Shown one piece after another: positions 9,219 through 19,108 of a stretch of DNA of 64,000 nt (its first letter is position 1; each line of letters opens with the position of its first letter). A program made the position numbers and the translations under genes. Where the stretch lies: assembly GCA_000244995.1 (NCBI GenBank), contig CM001438.1, positions 3,806,090 through 3,870,089 on the forward strand, given 5' to 3'. This DNA is from Burkholderiales bacterium JOSHI_001. Lineage in GTDB: Bacteria; Pseudomonadota; Gammaproteobacteria; Burkholderiales; Burkholderiaceae_C. The notes under the pieces are model-generated. The model saw only the letters and a program-made list of their open reading frames with translations, ran no database searches and was not told where the DNA came from.

Positions 9219-12200
9219 GCGACGCCAGCGTCCTGTTCCTGCCCTGGGTGCGCCAAGGCCTGGCCGCGCGTGTCACCAACCCCGACCCGCTGAAGACGCC
9301 CCTGCCCGCGCCGGCGCCGCTGGGCGTGACCCTGGGCGTGAACGGGGTCGATGCAGCCCCTGTGAATGTGCGCCTGTTCGGCCCCGCGGACGTGATCGGC
9401 ATCGACCCGCGCCAGGTGGTGCGCACCGAGCCGCCCGCGGGCACCAACGACTACGAAGCCAATGACCTGGCGGCCATCGAATTCGACAACCCGGACCTGC
9501 CCTGGCTGTTCACCCCGGCGGGCGCCGACGCCCAAGGGCGCCTGCGGCCCTGGCTGGTGCTGGTGGTGGTGCGCCAGCAGGACGGCGTGCGCCTGCGCCC
9601 GCCGCGCACCGAGCCGCTGCCCGTGCTGGAGATCGGCGCGCCGGCGCTGCCCGCCGACGAACTGCCCGACCTGAACGAAGCCTGGGCCTGGGCCCACGCC
9701 CAGGTGGCCTGGCAACAGGGCGCCAGCGCCGACGAGCTGAAGCAGGTGCTGGCCACGCGGCCGGAACTGTCGGTGGCTCGGCTGCTGTCGCCGCGGCTGC
9801 TGCAGCCCAACACCGCCTACATCGCCTGCGTGGTGCCCGCCTTCGAAGCCGGCCGGCTGGTCGGCCTGGGGGGTGCGCCGGATGCGAACGCGCCGCTCGC
9901 ACCGGCCTGGAAGCTGAGTGGCGCCAACCCACCGGGCACCGTGTCGCTGCCGGTGTACTACCACTGGGAATTCCGCACCGGCGCGCGCGAGGACTTCGAA
10001 TCCATCGTGGCGCGCCTGCAGCCGCGCGACCTGTCGGCCGGGGTGGGCCGCCGCGCCATGGACATCAACGCGCCCGGCTTTGCCCTGCCCGCGGGGCCGG
10101 CGGGATCGCCCGCGCCGGCCCCCCTGCCGCCGGTGCTGCTGGAAGGCGCCTTGCAGCCGCTGGGCGCCGCGCGCGCACCCTTCCCCGACGGCGCCACCCA
10201 GGCCTGGCAGGCCCAGTTGAAGTCCATCCTGAACGCGGCAGGCGCCGACGCGCAGGCGCCGGGTGCCGAACCCGTGCTGGGCCCGCCGATCTACGGCCGC
10301 GTGCACGCGGCGCGCCACCTGGTGGGCCAGGGGCCCGCGCCCCAATGGCTGGACGATGTGAACCTGGACCCGCGCGAACGCGTGGCGGCCGCACTGGGCA
10401 CCGGCGTGGTCCAGTCGCAGCAGGAAGCCCTGATGGCCGAGGCCTGGGACCAGGCTGGCGAACTGGCCCAGGTGAACCAGCGCTTGCGCCAGATGCAGCT
10501 CAGCCTGGCCATCACCGGCCGGCTGCACGCGCGCCATGTGCAGCGCCTGGAGGACGACAACGCGCTGTGGCGTTTCGCCTCGCCGGCACAGGCGCGGCTG
10601 GTGATGTCCCGCCCGGCCCAGGGCGCGGCGCTCACGATGCAGGGCCTGCTGGCCGCGTCGTCCACCCCCACGGTGATCACCTCGGCCCCCATGCGGCGCC
10701 TGGCACGGCCCGGCGGCGCCGTCAGCCGCCGCGCGGCCACGGCGATGCGTCTGGCCGGAACCGCCACCATCGCCAGTGCGGCCAGTGCTACCGCGGTCTC
10801 ATCGATGTTCCGCCTGTACAGCGCCCAGCCCGTGGCCATGCTGTTCGTGCTGCCGCCCACCCGGGGCATGGTCAGCTTCGACGCGGTGACCCGGCGCCTG
10901 CCAGCGGCGCAGCAGACCATCACCTTCGCCCAGGGCAACAACGCCACCGTGGCGGGCCTGGCGCCGCGGCCAGGCTTCCAGGTGCTGGGCGAGCCGGTGC
11001 CGCTCATCGGCACCTTCTCGACCACGGTGCTGGCCACGGCCGCCACCCTCAGCGTGGCCGGCACCACGCGCGCCGCCCCCGCGCCGGACGGCGCTGGGGC
11101 CGAGCCTGGTTCACGCGCCGCGCGCCTGCCCATCAGCCCCATCGACCCCATCGATCCGGTCGACCCGGTGGACCTGCCGCCGCGCCCGCCCCGGCCCCCG
11201 CTGCCGCCGCGGGTGGACAGCGCCGACGCGGCGGCCTTCCGCGCTGCGGCGGCGCGGCACCTGGCGGTGGTGAACCCGGCCCAGCCCTGGTTCTTCCCGA
11301 TCACGAAGAAGATGGTGCTGCTGCAGGCCGCCGACGCACGGCCGCAGGTGCGCGCGCTGCTGGACCCCGCGCCGGCCATGGTGGCCCGCATGCAGGCCAC
11401 GGTGCGGCTGGCGCAGGGCGGCGCGCCCGCCGCCGTGGGCCCGGTGGGCTGCACGCCGGTGTTTCGCCAGCCCATGTCCGAAGCGCTGGCGGCGTTGTCC
11501 CAGGACTGGCTGCTGCCGGGCCTGCACACCGTGCCCATCGATTGCGTGGCGCTGCTGCAGCCCAACCAGCGCTTCATCGAAGCCTTCATGTTGGGCCTGA
11601 ACGTCGAGATGGGCCGCGAACTGCTGTGGCGCGATTTCATCGTCGACGACCCGCGCGCCACCTTCTTCCGCCACTTCTGGCGCTCGGTGCAGCCCCGCGC
11701 CGACGGCGACATCGCCGCCATCGCCGACTGGGGCACGCGCCGGCTGGGCAAGAACCCCGCGCCGCTTGCCGCGGCCGGCCAGGTGGTGCTGCTGGTGCGC
11801 AGCGCGCTGTTCCGCCGCTACCCCAACGCCGTGGTCTATGCGGTGCCGGGCGAGCGCGTGGGCATCGGCCGCCGCCCCGGCCCCATCGGGCAGGAACTGC
11901 AGCCGCTGTTCCGGGGCTCTCTGCAGCCCGATGTCAGCTTCTTCGGCTTCGACCTGGACGCCAGCGCGGCCACCGGGAACCCCGGCTGGTACTTCGTCAT
12001 CCAGCAGCAACCCACCGAGCCGCGTTTCGGCTTCGATGTGGACGTGCAGTTCGGCACCGCCACCCATGTGCCGCTGGCCAAGCCGCCGGTAGGCCACACG
12101 CTGCCACCCGGCACGCGCTGGGCCTTCAACGCGGCGCACATGGCCCAGATCACACGCCAGCAGCCGGTTCGCGTGGCCATCCACGCCAGCGAACTCATCC

Positions 12201-12235
12201 CGCCACCGGCGGCCCCATCGCCTGCCCCGCCCTGA
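9215..12235 (+). CDS. Large conserved-looking protein of unknown function
   Basis: About 1006 residues. The ATG overlaps the stop of the DUF6603-like gene (ATGA). I recognise no named domain. Visible features are an N-terminal beta-rich segment with FGPADVIGIDPRQVVRTEP near residue 55, a LPWLFTPAGADAQGRLRPWL block near 93-112, and a WEFRTGAREDFESIVARL block near 250-267. A Pro/Asp linker of repeated Ile-Asp-Pro and Val-Asp-Pro units runs at about residues 639-667 and separates two large halves. Tyr/Trp/Phe-rich strands follow in the C-terminal half. There is no signal peptide. It sits in the middle of the operon, 2 bp before the next gene, so it is presumably made in step with its neighbours. 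Coding potential is strong: a long open frame with consistent GC-rich third positions. Confidence 0.75.
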   Translation: MSDASVLFLPWVRQGLAARVTNPDPLKTPLPAPAPLGVTLGVNGVDAAPVNVRLFGPADVIGIDPRQVVRTEPPAGTNDYEANDLAAIEFDNPDLPWLFTPAGADAQGRLRPWLVLVVVRQQDGVRLRPPRTEPLPVLEIGAPALPADELPDLNEAWAWAHAQVAWQQGASADELKQVLATRPELSVARLLSPRLLQPNTAYIACVVPAFEAGRLVGLGGAPDANAPLAPAWKLSGANPPGTVSLPVYYHWEFRTGAREDFESIVARLQPRDLSAGVGRRAMDINAPGFALPAGPAGSPAPAPLPPVLLEGALQPLGAARAPFPDGATQAWQAQLKSILNAAGADAQAPGAEPVLGPPIYGRVHAARHLVGQGPAPQWLDDVNLDPRERVAAALGTGVVQSQQEALMAEAWDQAGELAQVNQRLRQMQLSLAITGRLHARHVQRLEDDNALWRFASPAQARLVMSRPAQGAALTMQGLLAASSTPTVITSAPMRRLARPGGAVSRRAATAMRLAGTATIASAASATAVSSMFRLYSAQPVAMLFVLPPTRGMVSFDAVTRRLPAAQQTITFAQGNNATVAGLAPRPGFQVLGEPVPLIGTFSTTVLATAATLSVAGTTRAAPAPDGAGAEPGSRAARLPISPIDPIDPVDPVDLPPRPPRPPLPPRVDSADAAAFRAAAARHLAVVNPAQPWFFPITKKMVLLQAADARPQVRALLDPAPAMVARMQATVRLAQGGAPAAVGPVGCTPVFRQPMSEALAALSQDWLLPGLHTVPIDCVALLQPNQRFIEAFMLGLNVEMGRELLWRDFIVDDPRATFFRHFWRSVQPRADGDIAAIADWGTRRLGKNPAPLAAAGQVVLLVRSALFRRYPNAVVYAVPGERVGIGRRPGPIGQELQPLFRGSLQPDVSFFGFDLDASAATGNPGWYFVIQQQPTEPRFGFDVDVQFGTATHVPLAKPPVGHTLPPGTRWAFNAAHMAQITRQQPVRVAIHASELIPPPAAPSPAPP

Positions 12236-12237
12236 CC

Positions 12238-15200
12238 ATGCCCGTCCAACTGCTTTCGCTGCCCAGCGACCTGCTGAGCGTGGCGCTGCCCACGCTGCCG
12301 CCCGAACTGGCGGCCGTGCTGGCGCCGTCGGACGTGCCGCTGCTGCTGCTGCCGGTGCGGGTGGAAACGCGCTTCTTCGCGCTGCCTGACACCGTGGGCA
12401 CGGCGCCGAGCCTGGAACTGCGCATCCGCGTGTACCCCGACCAGGTGCATGTGGACTCGCACGAACCCGCCCTGTCGACCGACGAATTCCTGTGGGGGCA
12501 GCACTTCTGGCAACAGGTCTGGCGTGCCGGGCACGACGAGGCCGCCGAGCGCCTGGCCTGGCAGCAGCTGTGCAGCCGCTTCGACGCCCAGCGCGCAGCC
12601 TGGATCGCCCGCGCGCTGCGGCCGGACAACGTGAACGACTGGCCGTCCGCCCCGGTGCCGGCCGAGCAGCCGCTGCCGGTGCCGCCGCGCCTGGCCGCGG
12701 CGGCGATGCAGGCAGACGCCCAGGCCGGCGGTTGGCAACGCGCGCCATTGGCCAAGGCCATGCCGCAGCGCTGGGTGGCGGTGGCCACCGCGCGCGGGGC
12801 GGTGGTGGGCTGCGTGCCCGGCGCGCCCATCAGCGCCGAACCCGCAGTGGGCCCGAACCCCAAGGACAGCACGGCCGCGCCCGATGACCAGCTGGCGCTG
12901 GACGATGGCATGCGCTGGATGGTGGACTTCGACCGCGCTGCCCTGCAGGGCATGGGCCTGCGCATGAAGCTGCCCGCCGCGGTGGCGCAGCAGGGCATCG
13001 AAACGCTGGTGGTGTTCGGCGTGTCCTCGCTGGCCCCGGACGCGGCCGCCCAGGCCTGGGCCGCGCTGCTGGACGCGCAGCACTACAGCGGCGGCCTGGG
13101 CTTCCTGCGCCTGGGCACCCCCACCAACAACAGCAGCGACGCGGCCTCGGGCTGGTCGTCGCAGGACCCGCTTCACCTGCGCAGCTTCAGCAGCGAATGC
13201 CGCGCGCCCGCCCTGGCGGCCGACAGCAACGCCGCCCTGCTGGGCCGCGCCTTCGGCTTCGACGAGGCCGCCACACAGGCCAGCCTGCGCACGCTGTGGG
13301 ACGCGCCCTTGCGCGAACAGGCCGACGCCCGGCAGATGGCCACCGCGCTGTGGCCGGCCACCTGGGGCTACCACCTGATGAACCTGGTCGGGCTGGACGG
13401 CACCGGCCTGACGCTGGAACACCTGGACTGGGCGCGCCAGCACTTCATCGACCATGTGCGGCCCTTCGGCCCCCTGCCCACGCTGCGCGTGGGACGGCAG
13501 CCCTACGGCGTGCTGCCGGTCACCCCACTTGCCGGCGACGCGGCCAGCGTCCCCGATGCGCGCGAACGCTGGCTGGCCAGCACGCTGAAGACCCTGGCGG
13601 ACCGCCTGTGGTACCCGCACACCGCCGACGTGCCCCGCGTGGGCCGCAGCAGCGACCCCGCCCAGGACCTGGCCGCGGTGCTGGGCAGCGACGCGGTGGC
13701 GGCGTCGTACCGGCTGCGCTTCCTGCTGGGGCCGCGCTACATCGAACACCTGCGCCGCTTCATGGGCGAAGACCTCAGCGCCAGCGGCTGGCTGGCCGCG
13801 CAGGACCAGGTCTCACGCGCCGTGCTCAACGCCCTGGGCTTCGCCTGGCACCCGCGCCTGGAGGACGCGGCCTATGCCGAGTCGGTGATGGCGGTGTCCG
13901 CCCCGCTGGTGCAGGCCGGCCCCCTGGACGAAGCCACGGCCCTGGCGCCGAACTACATCGCCGCCCTGCTGGCCGACCCGCCGCTGCCGGCCACTGAAAG
14001 CACCCTGCCCCCGCCGCTGGCGGCCCCGGCCAGCCTGCTGCACCTGCTGCTGCGCCATGCGCTGCAGCTGGAGTACACGGTCGCCGCAGCGCGCCATGTG
14101 GCCAAGGCACCGGGCGCGCCGCCGCTGGCCAGCCTGCTGCGCGAACGCGAACTGGTGAACCTGAACGCCGCCACCGCGGTGCGCACCTGGCGCATGCTGC
14201 TCACCCAGGCGTCGCCCCAGACCGGCAACCTGCCACCGGCCGCCTTCCTGAAGGCGCAGCAGCAGTTCGACAGCGCCGAGCTGAAGCCCCTGGGCGAATT
14301 GCGCCAGGCCCTGTCCCACCTGCAGACCCTGGCGCCCGCCACGCTGGAACGGCTGCTGAAGGGCACGCTGGACGTGGCCTCGCACCGCATCGACGCCTGG
14401 ATCACCTCGCTGGCCACGCGGCGCCTGGCCGCGCAGCGCGCGCAAAAGCCCCTGGGCCTGCGCCTGGGCGGCTACGGCTGGGTGCTGAACCTGAAACCCG
14501 CTGCGGCGCCCACCCCGGTGAACCCGCCCCATGGCGAAAGCGGCCCCATGTTCACCGCGCCCGGCGACCCCGGCTTCGTCCACGCGCCTTCGGTCATGCA
14601 GGCCCAGACCGCGGCGCTGCTGCGCAATTCGCACCTGAACCATGCGCGCGAAGGCGCGCAGGACCTGTTCGCGGTGGACCTGTCCTCGCGCCGGGTGCGG
14701 CTGGCCATGTCCTTGCTGGAGGGCGTGCGCCAGGGCCAGCCGCTGGGCGCCTTGCTGGGCTACCTGTTCGAACGCAAGCTGCACGAATTCGGCCACGACG
14801 CCGACATCGACGAATTCCGCCGCATCGCGCCGCTGCAGGCGGTGAACGCGCCCAGTGTGCAGCCGGCCGAGGCCATCGCCGCCAACAACGTGGTGGACGG
14901 GCTGGAACTGCCCAAGGCGCTGGACCGCCTGTCCCGGCTGGGCTTTGGTTTCCCCACACCCGACATGCTGGCGCGCCTGAGGCGCTGTGAGCGCGAACTG
15001 GCGCTGCTGAACGACGCCATCGACGCGCTGAGCGACGCCGCGGTGGCCGAATGCGCCTTCCAGGCCGTGCGCGGCAATGTGGTGAAGACCGGCACCACGC
15101 TGCAGGCCCTGGCCAACGGCGAAGCGCCGCCCCCCGAGCTGGAGGTGGTGCGCACCCCGCGCACCGGCACCGCCGCCACGCACCGCGTGGTGGCGCTGTT

Positions 15201-16659
15201 CAACCCGGTGGCGGCCCCTGCGTCGCCGGTGTCGCCGCGCGCCAAGGCCGAACCCACGCTCAACGCCTGGGCCGCCCGCCTGCTGGGCAACTTCAAGCGC
15301 GTGCGCTTCGCGGTCGACCGGCTGGCGGCCGACGGCCGGCTGCTGAAGACGCTGGACCTGCGCCTTTCCGATCTGGCCCTTCAGCCCCTGGACCTGGTGC
15401 ACCTGGCGCCGGCACGCCCCGGCGAGCCGGCGCCCGAGATCGACCAGCGGGCCCTGGCACGCGCCGAGGCCCTGGGCGGGCCGCTGGCACCCGGCGAGGC
15501 CCTGCGCCTGGACCGCCAGCGCAAGCCCGCCTGGCTGGCCAGCGAGATCGGCCTGGACGAGGTGACCGAGCTGGCAGCGCGCGCGCGCCAGTTGTTCGCC
15601 GGCCTGCGCGCGCTGGACGCGCGCGACCTGCGCGGCCTGCAGGGCAGCTTCGACGCCCGCACCGACGCGGCCGAGTTCGACGCCCGCGCCCAGGCCGCCC
15701 GCAAGGCCCTGGCCAGCGCCACCTCGGCGTTGCTGGCCCTGCTGAAGAACCCGGCCACGGCCAAGCCGGCCGCGCTGGGCGCGGCCATCGCGGCGCTCAG
15801 CCGCTTCGGCATGGCCGGCTCGGCGCCGCTGGAGGGCGCGGCGCCCGAGGCCTTGCTGGTGCAGGCCGCGGCGGTGGCCCAGGAAGCGCAGCGGCGGGTG
15901 GCCCGCGCGCCCGCCACGTTGGCGCCGCCCGAGCTGCTGCGGGCGGTGTTCGGCGAGGCCTTCGTGGCCCTGCCCCGCTTCACCCTGGAAGACCCCGGCG
16001 AGCTCACCCGTTCCCTGGCCGCCAGCACCGAACTGCAGGGCGGTGATGCGCTGGCGGTGGTGCCCTGGCTGCTGCAGTTGCAGCGCGTGCGCGAACCACT
16101 GGCGCGCCTGGGGGCCAGCCTGCAGGCCGCAGAAGTGGCGGGCTCAGGGGCCACGCTGCGACTGGCGGTGGCGCAGTTGCCGCAGGTGCCGGGCGACCGC
16201 TGGATCGGCTTGCCGGCCGCATCGGACAAGACGGGCCTGCCGGCGGGCCGGCTGTCGCTGGTGGTGCATGCCGAGCCCACGCTGAAGCTGGCGCAGCCAC
16301 TGGCCGGTGTGCTGGTGGACGAGTGGGTGGAGCTGGTGCCCGCGGCCAGCGAGACCACGGCCATCACCTTCCAGCACGACGCCCCCGACCAGCGCGCGCC
16401 GCAGGCCCTGCTGCTGGCGGTGCCCGCGTCCAGCAGCCAGGCCTGGACCGGCGCCACGCTGCACCGCCTGCTGCTGGACACGCTGGCACAGGCGCAGGTG
16501 CGCGCCATCGACGCCGAGGCGCTGGACACCGCGGTGCTGAACCCGCTGGCGGGCGCCCCGGCGGTGGCCGAACTGGCGCACTTCCTGCCGGCGCTGCATT
16601 TCGCAGTGAACGTGGACGGCGACGCGGTGGCGCCGGACTTCCGGTCCTTGACCTCCTGA
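12238..16659 (+). CDS. Very large protein of unknown function in the PhoD/DUF6603 operon
   Basis: About 1473 residues, starting MPVQLLSLPSDLLSV, 2 bp after the preceding stop. The frame is open far upstream, but that part antisenses or shadows the previous gene. No named domain is recognised. Blocks that look conserved in kind are LLLPVRVETRFF near residue 36, LRVGRQPYGVLPVTPL near 416-431, and SLLEGVRQGQPLGALLGYLF near 826-845. After about residue 850 the protein is mainly Ala/Leu/Arg-rich helix, with possible coiled-coil stretches (for example around 1010-1230). There is no signal peptide or transmembrane segment. Its size and lack of an obvious active site suggest a structural or scaffolding part rather than an enzyme; that is inference. 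Confidence 0.75.
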   Translation: MPVQLLSLPSDLLSVALPTLPPELAAVLAPSDVPLLLLPVRVETRFFALPDTVGTAPSLELRIRVYPDQVHVDSHEPALSTDEFLWGQHFWQQVWRAGHDEAAERLAWQQLCSRFDAQRAAWIARALRPDNVNDWPSAPVPAEQPLPVPPRLAAAAMQADAQAGGWQRAPLAKAMPQRWVAVATARGAVVGCVPGAPISAEPAVGPNPKDSTAAPDDQLALDDGMRWMVDFDRAALQGMGLRMKLPAAVAQQGIETLVVFGVSSLAPDAAAQAWAALLDAQHYSGGLGFLRLGTPTNNSSDAASGWSSQDPLHLRSFSSECRAPALAADSNAALLGRAFGFDEAATQASLRTLWDAPLREQADARQMATALWPATWGYHLMNLVGLDGTGLTLEHLDWARQHFIDHVRPFGPLPTLRVGRQPYGVLPVTPLAGDAASVPDARERWLASTLKTLADRLWYPHTADVPRVGRSSDPAQDLAAVLGSDAVAASYRLRFLLGPRYIEHLRRFMGEDLSASGWLAAQDQVSRAVLNALGFAWHPRLEDAAYAESVMAVSAPLVQAGPLDEATALAPNYIAALLADPPLPATESTLPPPLAAPASLLHLLLRHALQLEYTVAAARHVAKAPGAPPLASLLRERELVNLNAATAVRTWRMLLTQASPQTGNLPPAAFLKAQQQFDSAELKPLGELRQALSHLQTLAPATLERLLKGTLDVASHRIDAWITSLATRRLAAQRAQKPLGLRLGGYGWVLNLKPAAAPTPVNPPHGESGPMFTAPGDPGFVHAPSVMQAQTAALLRNSHLNHAREGAQDLFAVDLSSRRVRLAMSLLEGVRQGQPLGALLGYLFERKLHEFGHDADIDEFRRIAPLQAVNAPSVQPAEAIAANNVVDGLELPKALDRLSRLGFGFPTPDMLARLRRCERELALLNDAIDALSDAAVAECAFQAVRGNVVKTGTTLQALANGEAPPPELEVVRTPRTGTAATHRVVALFNPVAAPASPVSPRAKAEPTLNAWAARLLGNFKRVRFAVDRLAADGRLLKTLDLRLSDLALQPLDLVHLAPARPGEPAPEIDQRALARAEALGGPLAPGEALRLDRQRKPAWLASEIGLDEVTELAARARQLFAGLRALDARDLRGLQGSFDARTDAAEFDARAQAARKALASATSALLALLKNPATAKPAALGAAIAALSRFGMAGSAPLEGAAPEALLVQAAAVAQEAQRRVARAPATLAPPELLRAVFGEAFVALPRFTLEDPGELTRSLAASTELQGGDALAVVPWLLQLQRVREPLARLGASLQAAEVAGSGATLRLAVAQLPQVPGDRWIGLPAASDKTGLPAGRLSLVVHAEPTLKLAQPLAGVLVDEWVELVPAASETTAITFQHDAPDQRAPQALLLAVPASSSQAWTGATLHRLLLDTLAQAQVRAIDAEALDTAVLNPLAGAPAVAELAHFLPALHFAVNVDGDAVAPDFRSLTS

Positions 16660-16698
16660 GGCCCGCGCCGCCCTCCCCACGCCAAGGACACACGCACC

Positions 16699-18444
16699 AT
16701 GGGATCGATCACCAGCTGGGTCCGCCTGGAACCGCGCTGCCGCGACGACGAACTGGGCCAGGCGGTGCAGGCGCGCATCCACGACCCCTTGTGGATGCTG
16801 GCGCGGCAATGGCAGATGGCCGAGTTCCAGGGCGAGGACGCCGGCTCGCCGGTGCGCGCGCGCTGGCGCGGCGACAGCGCCCCGGTGACACGCTACTTCC
16901 CCGGTGCGGCGCCCGCCAACACCCGCGTCAGCGCGGCCCGTTACGACGCCGCCGCCCTGCCCTTGGAGGCCCTGGTGGAGCGCCAGGCCCTGCCGGGCGA
17001 AGGCCAGCAGGGCTCGCTGCGCCTGGCGGTGGACAGCGGCATGCACCTGCTGCGCCTGCTGGACGCCCAGCCCCTGTCGCGCAGCTACCGCGCCGACTTC
17101 CTGAAGCAATTCGCCCTGGCACCGCCCACCGACGCCCAACGCGCGGCCTGCGACGCCGAGACCCTGTCCTACTGGAACCTGATGGCCCATCGCGCGCTAG
17201 ACGCGCGCCGTGCGCTGGCCGCCTTGCGCAACGCCGCGGGCCAGCGCCTGCCCCTGCCCGCGGGCTTGCCCATCGCCGCCGCGGACAAGGCCGAACTGGA
17301 AGCCGTGGTCAACCAGTGGCTGGTCCTGCAGGACGCCCTGTTCACACGCCCCCAGGCCGGTACCGCACCGGCCTGGAACCCCGAACGGCTGGAGTACGCC
17401 TTTTCCATCGCCGCGGCGCCGGCCGGCGAAGAGGTGGCGCTGACGGCCGCGCAGTTCGCCCAGGGCCACCTGGACTGGCACAGCGTGGACCACGACCCCG
17501 AAATCAAGCTGGGCGCGGCGGCAGACCAGGCCAGCCGGCCCCTGGTGCGCACCGTCATGCCCGCGCCGGTGAGCTTTCGCGGCGCCCCGGCCCAGCGCTT
17601 CTGGGAGATGGAGGACAGCGCCATCGACTACGGCCTGCTGCCCGCCGGCCCGGGCGACCTGCCGCACCTGATGCTGAGCGAATTCGCCAGCGGCTTTGGC
17701 AACGAGTGGTACGTCATCCCCATCGACCTGGACGTGGGCACGCTCACACGCACCCGCTCGCTGGTGGTCACCGACAACTTCGGCGTGCAGACCCTGGTGC
17801 CGCCGGTCAATGGGGCCGGGCGCGGCGCGGGCGGCTGGTGCATGTTCGAACTGAGCGGCACCGACCGGCCGGGAACCCCGGCGCTGGCGCCGCGTGGCAA
17901 CCTGCTGTTCCTGGCGCCGGCGCTGCTGAAGACCCTGGACAGCCGGCCACTGGAAGAGGTGCTTTTCCTGCGCGACGAAATGGCCAACCTGGCCTGGGCG
18001 GTGGAACATGTGGTGCAGGGCGGTATCGAAAACCGGCTGCAGCCCGGCGCCGTGCCCGACGCACCCCAGGCCGAGCTGGCGCCGCCCAGCGCGGTGCCGC
18101 GCTACCGGTTGGCCAGCGAGGTGCCACCCCACTGGACGCCCCTGCTGCCGCAGCGTGTGGGCACACCGCCGTCGTTGCGCCTGGTGCGCGCGGCGCTGCT
18201 GGCGCCGGACGGGTCCAACCTGCGCCGGCGCGCCCAGGGTGAACTGTTGAACGCCAGCGCCGAGCTGAAGCTGTTCAACGAAGAAGTGCCGCGTGAAGGC
18301 GCCAAGGTGACGCGGCAGTTCGAACGCACCCGCTGGCTGAACGGCAGCACCCTGCTGTGGGTGGGCCTGCGCAAGCAGGTGGGGCGCGGGGAGGGCAGCA
18401 GTGTGCTGCGCTTCGACAACCTGGACGCAGGACCGGACAAGTAG
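16699..18444 (+). CDS. Protein of unknown function closing the PhoD/DUF6603 operon
   Basis: About 581 residues with a good ribosome-binding site (AAGGA, about 10 bp before ATG). Two striking blocks are visible. Residues 24-51 contain HDPLWMLARQWQMAEFQGED followed by AGSP, and residues 325-342 contain LSEFASGFGNEWYVIPID. Their density of Trp, Tyr, Gln and acidic residues is what a binding or assembly surface would show. No known domain is recognised and there is no export signal. It begins 39 bp after the previous stop, so it belongs to the same operon. It is the last member: the thiol dioxygenase that follows after 44 bp has a recognisable, unrelated role. Confidence 0.75.
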   Translation: MGSITSWVRLEPRCRDDELGQAVQARIHDPLWMLARQWQMAEFQGEDAGSPVRARWRGDSAPVTRYFPGAAPANTRVSAARYDAAALPLEALVERQALPGEGQQGSLRLAVDSGMHLLRLLDAQPLSRSYRADFLKQFALAPPTDAQRAACDAETLSYWNLMAHRALDARRALAALRNAAGQRLPLPAGLPIAAADKAELEAVVNQWLVLQDALFTRPQAGTAPAWNPERLEYAFSIAAAPAGEEVALTAAQFAQGHLDWHSVDHDPEIKLGAAADQASRPLVRTVMPAPVSFRGAPAQRFWEMEDSAIDYGLLPAGPGDLPHLMLSEFASGFGNEWYVIPIDLDVGTLTRTRSLVVTDNFGVQTLVPPVNGAGRGAGGWCMFELSGTDRPGTPALAPRGNLLFLAPALLKTLDSRPLEEVLFLRDEMANLAWAVEHVVQGGIENRLQPGAVPDAPQAELAPPSAVPRYRLASEVPPHWTPLLPQRVGTPPSLRLVRAALLAPDGSNLRRRAQGELLNASAELKLFNEEVPREGAKVTRQFERTRWLNGSTLLWVGLRKQVGRGEGSSVLRFDNLDAGPDK

Positions 18445-18487
18445 GGTGCGCGGCCAGACCGGGCGTGGCCCGTGAGAAAGTACGGGC

Positions 18488-19108
18488 ATGAATGCCCCCG
18501 ACACCCTCCCCTACAACCCCGAACCGCTGCGTGAGTTCGTGGCCGGCCTGGCCGGCTTGCTGGACCAGCACCCGGACGAAAACCGCCTGCTGGGCCCGGC
18601 CTCGGTGCTGCTGCAGCGGCTGGTGGCGCGCGACGACTGGCTGCCGCCGGAACTGGCCGAGCCGCACCCCCAGTTCTACCGACAGTACCTGCTGCACGCC
18701 GATGCGCGGGAGCGCTTCTCGGTGGTGAGTTTCGTCTGGGGCCCGGGCCAGGCCACACCGGTGCACGACCACACCGTGTGGGGCCTGATCGGCATGCTGC
18801 GCGGCCAGGAAGAATCGCAACCCTACCGGCTGGACGAACAGGGCCGCGCCCGGCCCCATGGCGAGCCGGTGCTCCTGCAGCCCGGCCAGGTGGAAGCGGT
18901 GTCGCCGCGCCTGGGCGACATCCACCGCGTGCGCAACCGGCGCGACGACGGCGTGTCCATCAGCATCCATGTGTACGGCGCCAACATCGGCGCCGTGCAG
19001 CGTTCGGTCTTCCCACCCGAAGGCGGGCGCAAGACCTTCGTCTCCGGCTACACCAACCGCTGGCTTCCCAACCTGTGGGACCGCTCCAAGGACTGGACTG
19101 CCCCATGA
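18488..19108 (+). CDS. Thiol dioxygenase (cysteine / 3-mercaptopropionate dioxygenase family)
   Basis: This 206-residue cupin should be a non-heme iron enzyme that adds O2 to a small thiol to give a sulfinate. The iron-binding histidines are visible as His93 and His95 in TPVHDHTVWG and His146 in GDIHRVRN, the arrangement of cysteine dioxygenase family proteins. Substrate choice (cysteine or 3-mercaptopropionate) depends on arginine positions that I cannot align with certainty here. The stop overlaps the start of the rhodanese gene (ATGA), so the two are translationally coupled. This fits a pathway in which the dioxygenase product or a related sulfur compound is passed to sulfur-transfer chemistry. 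Cytoplasmic. Confidence 0.85.
   Translation: MNAPDTLPYNPEPLREFVAGLAGLLDQHPDENRLLGPASVLLQRLVARDDWLPPELAEPHPQFYRQYLLHADARERFSVVSFVWGPGQATPVHDHTVWGLIGMLRGQEESQPYRLDEQGRARPHGEPVLLQPGQVEAVSPRLGDIHRVRNRRDDGVSISIHVYGANIGAVQRSVFPPEGGRKTFVSGYTNRWLPNLWDRSKDWTAP

Noticed and set aside
10345-12237. Upstream extension of the 1473-residue frame
   Set aside because: It runs inside the preceding gene in another frame; the ATG at 12238 lies 2 bp after that gene's stop.
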